Of a stretch of 5,839 nucleotides of DNA, positions 1-4,955 are shown piece after piece. This stretch comes from an uncultured Bacilli bacterium (GTDB taxonomy: Bacteria; Bacillota_I; Bacilli_A; RF39; UBA660): NCBI GenBank assembly GCA_947623645.1, contig CANQHK010000076.1:1-5839 (forward strand). Reading direction: 5' to 3'. A program made the translations under genes and the position numbers. The notes beneath the pieces were generated by a model, which had not been told where the DNA came from, did no database searches, and saw only the letters and a list, made by a program, of their open reading frames with translations. How positions within the stretch are numbered: position 1 is the stretch's first letter; each line of letters starts with the position of its first letter.

Positions 1-2
1 GG

Positions 3-218
3 ATAGAATACGTATTAAAAAATCCTAAAGCTGAATTGCATTTAGGATGGGATAGAGATAAAAAAAGATGCAATAAAGATAGACGAGTTGCTATCATAAG
101 CCCAGAAGATTATGTTGTAATAATTAGAATGAATAGGAATCATACAGCAAAATTCATTACTGCTTATTATGCTAATAATTCTGCTAACGAGATAAGAAAA
201 ATGCCATTTTGGACTTAA
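3..218 (+). CDS. C-terminal fragment of a possible BECR-fold nuclease/toxin domain protein
   Basis: The frame is open to the left window edge and ends at TAA 216-218, so only the last 71 residues are visible and the true start lies outside. A TTG at 36 is in frame but is not a convincing start, because no Shine-Dalgarno precedes it and coding continues upstream. The fragment reads as a short helix, then GWDRDKKRCNKDRR, a strand with SPEDYVVIIR, and a terminal strand KFITAYYA. Basic residues before a strand and a terminal aromatic-rich F-x-T-A-Y strand recall RelE-like and phage Barnase-EndoU-ColicinE5/D-RelE (PBECR) nuclease domains, often found at the C-terminus of phage morphogenesis proteins or polymorphic toxins. 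This family match is from memory and is weak. The fragment could also be an unrelated small domain. If right, the left edge is the end of a mobile or prophage-like segment next to core genes. Confidence 0.45.
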   Translation: MEYVLKNPKAELHLGWDRDKKRCNKDRRVAIISPEDYVVIIRMNRNHTAKFITAYYANNSANEIRKMPFWT

Positions 219-234
219 TATTAAGTCTTTTTTT
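212..234 (+). terminator. Palindromic rho-independent terminator overlapping the stop of the first gene
   Basis: Positions 212-227 are a perfect 16-bp palindrome (GACTTAAT/ATTAAGTC), followed by seven T at 228-234. The RNA can fold into a stem of six pairs with a four-base loop. The TAA stop of the upstream gene lies inside the left arm. The minus-strand side lacks a U run, so it should act only on plus-strand transcripts. Confidence 0.7.
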
Positions 235-240
235 GTATAT

Positions 241-269
241 AAAAACCATTGCTTACTGGCGCAACGGTT
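241..269 (-). terminator. Rho-independent terminator of the minus-strand small RNA
   Basis: Read on the minus strand, AACCGTTGC (269-261) pairs with GCAATGGTT (252-244) as eight Watson-Crick pairs plus one G-U, around an 8-base loop (260-253). A run of five T (245-241) follows, then an A+T-rich stretch. On the plus strand the same position would be an A-C mismatch, so the structure is better as minus-strand RNA. That supports leftward transcription. Confidence 0.65.
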
Positions 270-313
270 AAAGCCTCTATAAGTCCCAGACTATAAGTAA
301 AGGACTAATAATG
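241..313 (-). ncRNA. Putative small RNA of about 70 nt, class unknown
   Basis: No protein is encoded here, but the minus strand has a full transcription unit. A TTGACA-17-TAATAT promoter predicts a start near 312-315, and a hairpin with a U run predicts an end near 241. The RNA has a possible short stem AGTCC (306-302) with GGACT (286-282), a repeated octamer ACTTATAG (298-291 and 284-277), then GAGGCTTTAACCG leading into the terminator stem. Size and layout (unstructured 5' part, a GGACTTATAGAGGCTTT nexus-like element, a 3' terminator hairpin) resemble a short type II CRISPR tracrRNA. No repeat array or cas gene lies in the window, so this is only an analogy. Other options are an antitoxin RNA, a phage or plasmid counter-transcript, or an unrelated regulatory sRNA. 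The 5' end is inferred from promoter geometry. Confidence 0.5.
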
Positions 314-364
314 ATGAATATATTACACTATAAAAATATATTTGTCAAGGAATATTCATCATTA
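309..364. repeat. Perfect 13-bp inverted repeat bracketing the small-RNA promoter
   Basis: The left arm TAATGATGAATAT (309-321) is the exact reverse complement of the right arm ATATTCATCATTA (352-364), with 30 bp between. The left arm overlaps the -10 box and predicted start. The right arm lies just upstream of the -35. Arm centres are 43 bp apart, close to four helical turns. The arrangement suits paired operator sites for a repressor, or a very short invertible promoter element. Chance is possible in such A+T-rich DNA, but a 13-bp perfect match with several G/C positions makes it less likely. Confidence 0.6.
320..348 (-). promoter_or_regulatory. Sigma-A type promoter of the minus-strand small RNA
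   Basis: On the minus strand a perfect -35 TTGACA (348-343) is separated by 17 bases from TAATAT (325-320), which matches TATAAT at four of six positions. Start-site geometry puts the first transcribed base at about 312-315. The downstream hairpin terminator and the lack of any ORF support a non-coding product. Confidence 0.6.
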
Positions 365-637
365 ATATACTATTCCTATCTTCAATGAAAATATACCATA
401 ATATACAAAAAAAATCAATAAAAAAATGCTATTTATCCATAGATGACAATTATAGTAAAATAAAGAGTATAAAAAAGTATTGAAGATTAAGTCATTCTTT
501 AAAAAAGGTAATGGATAAAAATTAATCCGGAATTTTAAGATAATTCCTTTTCAGTTTGATTATTCTTATTTTAGATTTTATTCGTTTTTTTGTATATATT
601 TTTTAATTTTATCTCATTATGGAATAGGTGATAAAAT
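365..637. other. A+T-rich intergenic stretch with no recognised gene
   Basis: Nothing here supports a gene on either strand. A 32-codon frame (385-483) has no Shine-Dalgarno and a composition like random A+T-rich DNA. One weak hairpin is visible: GGAATT (529-534) with AATTCC (542-547) around a 7-base loop, followed by TTTT. It could be a weak terminator. The spoIIR promoter should lie to the right of this hairpin, but I see no convincing sigma-F type -35/-10 pair. A GTATA at 592-596 has no properly spaced GG-containing -10. Confidence 0.5.
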
Positions 638-1162
638 TTGAAAAAAATAATTTTTATAGTTTTTTTAATTGGTTTTGGTCTTTTTCTTTTTCAAGGAGAA
701 AAAGAAGTGATGATTCCGGAAGAAGCAATTCGATTTCGAGTTATTGCAAATAGTAATTCCAAAGAGGATATAGCAACGAAAGAACTTGTTCGAAGAACTC
801 TTCAGGAGCAAGTTACGACATATCTTAAGGATACTTCAAATGTAGAAGAAGCCAGAAAAGTATTAGAAGAAAATGTTCCTGTTTTTCAAGAAGTGGTTTC
901 CGAAACTCTACAATCTAATGGGACATCGATTCCTTTTAAAATTCATTATGGAATGAATTTGTTCCCAGAAAAGATTTATAATGGAATTACTTATAAAAAA
1001 GGATTCTATGAGTCATTGGTTGTAACTCTTGGAAAAGGGCAAGGAAATAATTGGTGGTGTGTTTTATTTCCTCCGATTTGTCTTTTAGAAGCAGAGGAAG
1101 AGGAAAAAGGAGAAGTAGAATATAAATTTCTCATAAAAGAAATGTTAGATCAATTTTTCTAA
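638..1162 (+). CDS. spoIIR: Stage II sporulation protein R (SpoIIR)
   Basis: SpoIIR is made in the forespore, exported into the intermembrane space, and triggers the mother-cell protease SpoIIGA to cleave pro-sigma-E. The 174-residue product has a hydrophobic N-terminal export or anchor segment (about residues 4-18). The family motif RFRVIANSNSKED follows at 32-44, and the strongly conserved ESLVVTLGKGQGNNWWCVLFPP block at about 125-146. It ends with an acidic tail. It is shorter than the roughly 220-residue Bacillus protein, mainly at the C-terminus, but both hallmark blocks are intact. The start is TTG 638, chosen because AGGTGAT lies six bases upstream and translation from there gives the signal segment. 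A terminator-like hairpin follows it. Expected control by sigma-F comes from the family; no clear sigma-F promoter was found in the A+T-rich DNA upstream. Confidence 0.93.
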   Translation: MKKIIFIVFLIGFGLFLFQGEKEVMIPEEAIRFRVIANSNSKEDIATKELVRRTLQEQVTTYLKDTSNVEEARKVLEENVPVFQEVVSETLQSNGTSIPFKIHYGMNLFPEKIYNGITYKKGFYESLVVTLGKGQGNNWWCVLFPPICLLEAEEEEKGEVEYKFLIKEMLDQFF

Positions 1163-1183
1163 AATATTTGAAAGAAATTCTTC

Positions 1184-1214
1184 CTTCCTACATACTCTTA
1201 AGTAGGAGGTTTTT
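1184..1214 (+). terminator. Terminator-like hairpin after spoIIR that also contains the next gene's Shine-Dalgarno
   Basis: CTTCCTAC (1184-1191) pairs with GTAGGAGG (1202-1209) as eight pairs including one G-U, around a 10-base loop. Five T follow (1210-1214). The right arm holds AGGAGG, the ribosome-binding site for the ATG at 1217. Readthrough RNA from spoIIR should fold it away. A transcript starting inside the hairpin would leave the site open. A weak candidate promoter for such a transcript is TTGAAA (1168-1173), 17 bases before CATACT (1191-1196). Confidence 0.6.
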
Positions 1215-1216
1215 CT

Positions 1217-1747
1217 ATGTCCCTTTTGACGCTTTTTTTAGTAGCAATTTCTCTTAGTATGGATGCTTTTTCTTTATCTTTACTTTATGGAACACTAAAT
1301 GTTTCATCCAAAATGATTCGAAATACAAGTATTACGGTTGGAATCTTCCATTTTTTTATGCCTCTTTTTGGCTTTCTTTTTGGTGACATGATTGCTTTCT
1401 TTTTAGATTTTAATGCCAATCTTTTAGTAGGAATTATCTTTCTTATTTTAGCAATTCAAATGCTGACGTCTATTTTTAAAAAGGAAGAGGTTAGTCTTTT
1501 AACGGGAATTTTTTCTTATCTTTTGTTTGGATTTACAGTAAGTATTGATAGTTTTTCTATTGGAATTGGGATTGGAAGTTTAAAAGAAGCAATTCTCCTT
1601 CCATGCATTATTTTTTCCTTTGTTAGTGGGATTTTTACCTATCTTGGTCTTCGCTTAGGAAAAAAATTAGCCCAGAAATTTGGAACCATTTCTACTGTTT
1701 TTGGGGGACTTCTACTTTTTGGATTAGGACTTCATTATATTTTATAA
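1217..1747 (+). CDS. MntP/YtaF-family membrane protein, putative manganese efflux pump
   Basis: This 176-residue protein is almost wholly hydrophobic, with about six membrane segments. It carries the duplicated family motif: SMDAFS near residue 14, with Asp16 at the position of the E. coli MntP aspartate, and SIDSFSIGIG near 109, with Asp111. A GIFHFFMPLFG segment (42-52) and a C-terminal GKKLAQKFG...GGLLLFGLGL match the MntP-type layout. MntP proteins export Mn2+. The related YtaF proteins are sporulation membrane proteins of unclear activity. Motif style favours MntP, while the position between spoIIR and Spo0A-linked genes keeps YtaF open. The start is ATG 1217, eight bases (including the T run) after AGGAGG. 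That Shine-Dalgarno sits inside the hairpin at 1184-1209, so translation may depend on where transcription begins. No gene symbol is given because the two subfamilies cannot be separated by eye. Confidence 0.85.
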   Translation: MSLLTLFLVAISLSMDAFSLSLLYGTLNVSSKMIRNTSITVGIFHFFMPLFGFLFGDMIAFFLDFNANLLVGIIFLILAIQMLTSIFKKEEVSLLTGIFSYLLFGFTVSIDSFSIGIGIGSLKEAILLPCIIFSFVSGIFTYLGLRLGKKLAQKFGTISTVFGGLLLFGLGLHYIL

Positions 1748-1753
1748 ATTGAC

Positions 1754-1773
1754 AGAGCTCTGCTCTTTTTTTT
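1754..1773 (+). terminator. Rho-independent terminator after the mntP-like gene
   Basis: AGAGC (1754-1758) pairs with GCTCT (1762-1766) around a TCT loop and runs straight into eight T (1766-1773). The stem is short but G+C-rich for this DNA. It lies seven bases past the stop codon and separates the membrane protein gene from the aldolase gene. Confidence 0.7.
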
Positions 1774-1783
1774 CGAACTTCTC

Positions 1784-1812
1784 TTGCTTGTTTTAGGAAC
1801 TTGTGATATTCT
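1784..1812 (+). promoter_or_regulatory. Candidate promoter of the aldolase gene
   Basis: TTGCTT (1784-1789) is followed after 17 bases by TATTCT (1807-1812), preceded by TG at 1804-1805 in the extended -10 position. The predicted start near 1819 gives a leader of about 14 bases with the AAGGTGA ribosome-binding site. The unit lies just after a terminator. It also overlaps the GTG at 1803, which argues against that codon as the start. Confidence 0.45.
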
Positions 1813-1832
1813 TAGGTACAGAAGGTGAATTT

Positions 1833-2681
1833 ATGTTAGTAAATACCATTGATATCCTAAAGGATGCAAGAGAAAAAGGCTATGCCGTTGGGCATTTTAA
1901 TATTAACAATTTAGAGTGGACAAAGTATATTCTAGAAGAAGTCAATAAACTTCAGGTTCCAGTTATTTTAGGAGTGAGCGAAGGGGCTAAAAAATATATG
2001 GGCGGTTTTTATACCGTTTCTATGATGGTTCAAGGACTCATGAAGGATTTGAATATTTCTGTTCCAGTTGTTTTACATTTGGATCATGGAAGTAGTGTTG
2101 AAGTTTGTAAAGAGGCCGTTGATGCTGGTTTTACTTCTGTTATGATTGATGCATCAAAATATCCTTTGGAAGAAAATATTCGACTTACCAAAGAAGTCGT
2201 TCGTTATGCTCATTCAAAGGGAGTTAGTGTAGAAGCAGAACTTGGACATATTGGAGGAAGTGAAGACGGTGTTTCCAATTCCGTTTTTCATGCTCGGTTG
2301 GACGAATCGATAAAATTTGTTCAAGAAACAGGAATTGATTTATTTGCTCCAGCTCTTGGTAGTGTTCATGGACTTTATAAGGGGGAGCCAAATTTAGACT
2401 TTGATACGATGAAAAAGATTCATGATGCTGTTGAAGTTCCTCTTGTGTTACATGGAGCAAGTGGAATTGATGATGAAAAAATTAAAAAAGCGATTTCTTG
2501 TGGAATTTCCAAAATTAATGTCAATACAGATTTTCAAATTGCTTGGCATGAGAAAGTTATAGAGTTTGTAAAGGAAAATCCGGATGCTTATGATCCAAGA
2601 AAGGTTATCTCTTCAGGAGAGGGTGCTATCAAAGAAGCAATCGATGCAAAAGTTCATCTCTTTGGATGCCTAGATTCCTAA
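1833..2681 (+). CDS. fbaA: Class II fructose-1,6-bisphosphate aldolase
   Basis: This cytoplasmic, zinc-dependent enzyme cleaves fructose-1,6-bisphosphate into dihydroxyacetone phosphate and glyceraldehyde-3-phosphate in glycolysis, and runs in reverse in gluconeogenesis. From ATG 1833 the product has 282 residues, normal for the family. Visible motifs are GHFNINN (20-26), the HLDHG block (82-86) with catalytic Asp84 and zinc ligand His85, EAELG (134-138), GSVHG (176-180) with ligand His179, LHGAS (206-210) with ligand His207, and the phosphate-binding NVNTD (229-233). GVSEGA and PALGSVHGLYKGEPNLDF match Bacillus FbaA closely. A ketose-bisphosphate aldolase for tagatose is the main alternative, but less likely. 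ATG 1833 is chosen over in-frame GTG 1803 because AAGGTGA precedes it, homologues begin MLVNT-like, and 1803 lies in the probable promoter. The gene is directly upstream of murA, 42 bases away, with no terminator between, so the two may be co-transcribed. Confidence 0.92.
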   Translation: MLVNTIDILKDAREKGYAVGHFNINNLEWTKYILEEVNKLQVPVILGVSEGAKKYMGGFYTVSMMVQGLMKDLNISVPVVLHLDHGSSVEVCKEAVDAGFTSVMIDASKYPLEENIRLTKEVVRYAHSKGVSVEAELGHIGGSEDGVSNSVFHARLDESIKFVQETGIDLFAPALGSVHGLYKGEPNLDFDTMKKIHDAVEVPLVLHGASGIDDEKIKKAISCGISKINVNTDFQIAWHEKVIEFVKENPDAYDPRKVISSGEGAIKEAIDAKVHLFGCLDS

Positions 2682-2723
2682 TTTGGAATACACTATTATT
2701 AGAGATACTTGGAGGTATGTGGT

Positions 2724-3977
2724 ATGAAAAAACTGAAAATAACAGGAGGAAATCCTCTTTCTGGAAGAGTTCGAATAAGTGGTGCTAAGAACAGTGCGGT
2801 TGCTTTAATTCCTGCTGCTATTTTAGCAAGTGATAAAGTAACGATTTATAATGTTCCGATGATTACAGATACTTTTGCCCTCTGTGAAATATTAGAGTAT
2901 TTAGGAGCAAAAGTTGAAAAGAAGCAGGATACTTTAATCATCGATCCATCTTCTATAGAGCCCAAAGAAATTTCTTATGAACTTTCTCAAAAATTACGCG
3001 CTTCTTATTACTTTTTAGGAGCTCTTCTTGGAAAATATAAGTATGCCAAAATGTGTTTTCCGGGAGGTTGTCCGATTGGAGAAAGGCCTATTAATTTACA
3101 TTTAAAGGGATTTGAAGCATTGGGTGCTAAAGTAAGTGTAGAGAAGAATTGTTATATCGTAGAAGCAGAAGAGTTACATGGTGCGAAAATCTATTTGGAT
3201 GTTGCCAGTGTTGGTGCAACGATTAATATTATGCTTGCAGCAGTTTATGCTAAAGGAGAAACAATCATTGATAATGCTGCGAAAGAACCAGAGATTGTTA
3301 ATATTGCAACTTTCTTAAATAATATGGGAGCAAAAATTACAGGTGCAGGAACTTCTAGAATTCATATTTATGGAGTTTCTCATTTAGATGGATGCTTTAC
3401 TGAAGTAATTCCGGATCGGATTGAAGCAGGAACCTATATTTTAGCAGGAGTTTTATGTGGAGATGATTTAAAAATAGAAAATATTATTCCGAAACATATT
3501 GAATCTTTACTTTCGAAACTTCGGGAGATGGGAGCAGAGTTTGACGTAGAGTATGACTCAGTTACCATTCATAAAAGTTTATCTCTTCGTCCGACCAATA
3601 TAGAAACAGCTGTTTATCCAGGATTTCCGACAGATTTACAACAACCATTTATGGTATTATTAACACAGGTTGAGGGAACTAGTCAGATTGAAGAAAATAT
3701 TTGGGAAAATCGATTTATGCAAGTTCCTTATTTAAACCGAATGGGAGCAAATATTCGAATTTTAGGAAATACAGCAATCATTAAAGGAGGAGGAAAGTTA
3801 GAAGGAAGAGAAGTTCTTGCAACGGATTTAAGAGCAGGAGCAGCGATGATTCTAGCGGGACTCGTTGCTTCTGGAGAAACGGTTATTAAAGATGTGGAAC
3901 ATATTTTAAGAGGATATGAAGATATTGTTTCGAAACTCCAAGCAGTTGGAGCAAAAATTGAATTGATGGAAGATTAG
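2724..3977 (+). CDS. murA: UDP-N-acetylglucosamine 1-carboxyvinyltransferase, MurAB/MurZ type
   Basis: MurA transfers enolpyruvate from PEP to UDP-GlcNAc, the first committed step of peptidoglycan synthesis, in the cytoplasm. The 417-residue product is full length. Lys22-Asn23 lie in the GAKNSA motif. Cys116 in FPGGCPIGERPINLHLKGF is the catalytic, fosfomycin-reactive cysteine. Asp304 lies in PGFPTDLQ, Arg370 in DLRAG, and Arg396 in LRGYED is the PEP-contacting arginine. The LRASYYFLGALLG segment (91-103) resembles Bacillus subtilis MurAB rather than MurAA. The neighbouring aldolase gene also fits that paralogue, because fbaA and murAB lie close together in B. subtilis. The start is ATG 2724, seven bases after GGAGGT. 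An in-frame TTG at 2709 overlaps the region just before that ribosome-binding site and is rejected. The stop codon lies inside the terminator stem. A second MurA elsewhere in the genome is expected but not seen here. Confidence 0.95.
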   Translation: MKKLKITGGNPLSGRVRISGAKNSAVALIPAAILASDKVTIYNVPMITDTFALCEILEYLGAKVEKKQDTLIIDPSSIEPKEISYELSQKLRASYYFLGALLGKYKYAKMCFPGGCPIGERPINLHLKGFEALGAKVSVEKNCYIVEAEELHGAKIYLDVASVGATINIMLAAVYAKGETIIDNAAKEPEIVNIATFLNNMGAKITGAGTSRIHIYGVSHLDGCFTEVIPDRIEAGTYILAGVLCGDDLKIENIIPKHIESLLSKLREMGAEFDVEYDSVTIHKSLSLRPTNIETAVYPGFPTDLQQPFMVLLTQVEGTSQIEENIWENRFMQVPYLNRMGANIRILGNTAIIKGGGKLEGREVLATDLRAGAAMILAGLVASGETVIKDVEHILRGYEDIVSKLQAVGAKIELMED

Positions 3978-4003
3978 AGGTTGTTCTAATCTTTTCTTTT
4001 TTT
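3970..4003 (+). terminator. Rho-independent terminator overlapping the murA stop codon
   Basis: AAGATTAGA (3970-3978) pairs perfectly with TCTAATCTT (3985-3993) around a 6-base loop, and a T-rich tail with seven consecutive T continues to 4003. The murA TAG (3975-3977) lies within the left arm, so a ribosome finishing murA would cover part of the stem. It marks the end of the fbaA-murA unit. Confidence 0.8.
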
Positions 4004-4042
4004 CATATGATTAAAATAGTTAGATAGGAAAGGTGATAAAAC

Positions 4043-4786
4043 TTGCGCTTTAAGAAAACAATCTTTTTTAGTTTGGTTATACTGGTCATATTTTTAATTT
4101 ATGTCTTCTTTCAAAATCCTAAAGTGAATTATGTTGCCTTAGGAGATTCTCTTGCAGCAGGGCAAAATCCTTATGGAGAAATTGGATATTCTTATGCAGA
4201 TTATATAAAAGATTATTTAAAGAAGAAAAATCGATTGAAAGAATATGTAAAAGATTATGCTGTTAGTGGTTATAAGAGTGAAGATATAATAGAAGATTTA
4301 AAAGATAATAAAAAAATCCTTCGGGATTCGAAAGAATATAATATTCGTAGTCTTTTAAGAGAAGCAGATATTGTTACAATCTCTATTGGGGCGAATGATT
4401 TTATGCAAGCCTTTCAACCATCGAAGTTACAATTTGATGATATGAATGTTTATTATGAACAAGTGAACAATTCTATTGGAAAAGTAAAAAATGCAATTAA
4501 AGAAGTTCGAAAATATGCTAAAGAGAAAGTAATTGTGGTTGGATATTATAATCCTTTTCCTCTTCTTTTTAAGAATTATGAGGATAAAGTTGACGATTTA
4601 TTTTCTTCTGTTGATTCTGTCTATCAAGAACTTTGTAAGGAAGAAGATGTTTCTTATATTAGCCTTTATCAACTTTTTAAAGAACATTCCGATTATTTAC
4701 CCAATCCTTTCGATATTCATCCCAACCTTCAGGGATACTCAGCAATTGCTCGTTTAATTATTGAAAAAGAATTGAAAAATTTATAA
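4043..4786 (+). CDS. Membrane-anchored SGNH/GDSL-family hydrolase
   Basis: SGNH hydrolases are serine esterases, lipases or deacetylases. Substrates range from lipids to acetylated wall polymers. The 247-residue product has a short basic N-terminus and a membrane segment at about residues 5-23, so the catalytic domain should face outward as an anchored or secreted enzyme. Block I is ALGDSLAAG with nucleophile Ser36. Block II glycine is Gly76 in AVSGYKS. Block III is SIGANDF with Asn118. Block V is DIHPNLQGY with Asp224 and His226. All four expected active-site blocks are present, so it is probably active. The start is TTG 4043, five bases after AAGGTGAT, giving a leader almost the same as that of spoIIR. 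It lies between the murA terminator and the spo0A regulatory region and is probably transcribed alone. A wall or lipid role next to murA is inference. It resembles YpmR-like lipases of Bacillus, but I cannot assign an orthologue. Confidence 0.88.
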   Translation: MRFKKTIFFSLVILVIFLIYVFFQNPKVNYVALGDSLAAGQNPYGEIGYSYADYIKDYLKKKNRLKEYVKDYAVSGYKSEDIIEDLKDNKKILRDSKEYNIRSLLREADIVTISIGANDFMQAFQPSKLQFDDMNVYYEQVNNSIGKVKNAIKEVRKYAKEKVIVVGYYNPFPLLFKNYEDKVDDLFSSVDSVYQELCKEEDVSYISLYQLFKEHSDYLPNPFDIHPNLQGYSAIARLIIEKELKNL

Positions 4787-4803
4787 ATTTGTACACAAAT
4801 TTA
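4784..4803. repeat. 20-bp palindrome at the hydrolase stop codon
   Basis: TAAATTTGT (4784-4792) and ACAAATTTA (4795-4803) are exact reverse complements with only AC between them. The left arm starts with the hydrolase stop codon. No T run follows, so it is not a standard terminator. It may be a 3'-end RNA hairpin or an operator for a dimeric regulator upstream of spo0A. Confidence 0.5.
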
Positions 4804-4821
4804 CACACTTTACAGAAAAAA

Positions 4822-4836
4822 CATCGAAATTCGACA
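4822..4836. promoter_or_regulatory. Inverted pair of Spo0A-box half sites upstream of spo0A
   Basis: The minus strand at 4836-4830 reads TGTCGAA, an exact match to the known 0A-box core. One base away on the plus strand, CATCGAA (4822-4828) matches it at five of seven positions. Together they form an inverted TCGAA-A-TTCGA element. Known Spo0A targets often use direct tandem boxes, so the head-to-head layout is unusual. The position, 120 bp before the spo0A start, suggests autoregulation. Confidence 0.5.
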
Positions 4837-4875
4837 AAACTTTACATAACTAGAGCATTTTTTTTGTTTCTTTTT

Positions 4876-4902
4876 GGAGGAATTTTATGTATAATAGACT
4901 TG
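4876..4902 (+). promoter_or_regulatory. Candidate spo0A promoter with sigma-H-like -35 and a TATAAT
   Basis: GGAGGAATT (4876-4884) fits the sigma-H -35 consensus RNAGGAWWW at every position. A possible -10, ATAGACTTG (4894-4902), matches RNRGAATWW at seven of nine positions, but the 9-bp spacer is shorter than usual. A perfect sigma-A -10 TATAAT lies at 4890-4895, with only a poor -35 upstream. In Bacillus, spo0A has a sigma-H promoter preceded by 0A boxes, as seems to be the case here. The exact boxes are uncertain. Confidence 0.4.
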
Positions 4903-4955
4903 CGTGGTAAAATTTGAAGTATTGTAGTTGTAAAAAAGAATAGAAAGGAGATCAC

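Noticed and set aside
241..364. CRISPR array or tRNA in the left intergenic region
   Set aside because: There is only one octamer repeated twice at a 14-base period, no regular spacer-repeat series, and no cloverleaf with a T-arm or acceptor stem on either strand.
385..483. 32-codon plus-strand frame starting ATG in the spoIIR upstream gap
   Set aside because: There is no ribosome-binding site, and the Lys/Ile/Tyr/Ser-rich composition is as expected from random A+T-rich DNA.
1749..1754. TTGACA just after the mntP-like stop codon as a -35 for the aldolase gene
   Set aside because: No -10-like hexamer lies 16-18 bases downstream, and the terminator U run would fall in the spacer. The TTGCTT/TATTCT pair further on is better.
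1803..1832. Upstream in-frame GTG start that would lengthen the aldolase by ten residues
   Set aside because: The GTG lies within the probable extended -10 promoter, the extra residues do not resemble family N-termini, and ATG 1833 has the better ribosome-binding site.
2224..2460. Minus-strand open frame of 78 codons inside the aldolase gene
   Set aside because: It lies wholly antisense to a well-conserved enzyme, has no Shine-Dalgarno and no recognisable motif. It is a by-product of the codon usage of the plus-strand gene.
2709..2723. Upstream in-frame TTG start for murA
   Set aside because: It overlaps the GGAGGT ribosome-binding site that serves ATG 2724, and would add five residues absent from the family.
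4533..4757. Plus-strand open frame of 74 codons inside the SGNH hydrolase gene
   Set aside because: It overlaps the catalytic domain in another frame. Its apparent hydrophobicity comes from T-rich codons read out of phase.
4851..4866. TAGAGCA followed by a T run upstream of spo0A, resembling the right arm of the spo0A terminator
   Set aside because: No complementary left arm is present nearby, so it cannot form the hairpin of a functional terminator. It may be a chance match.
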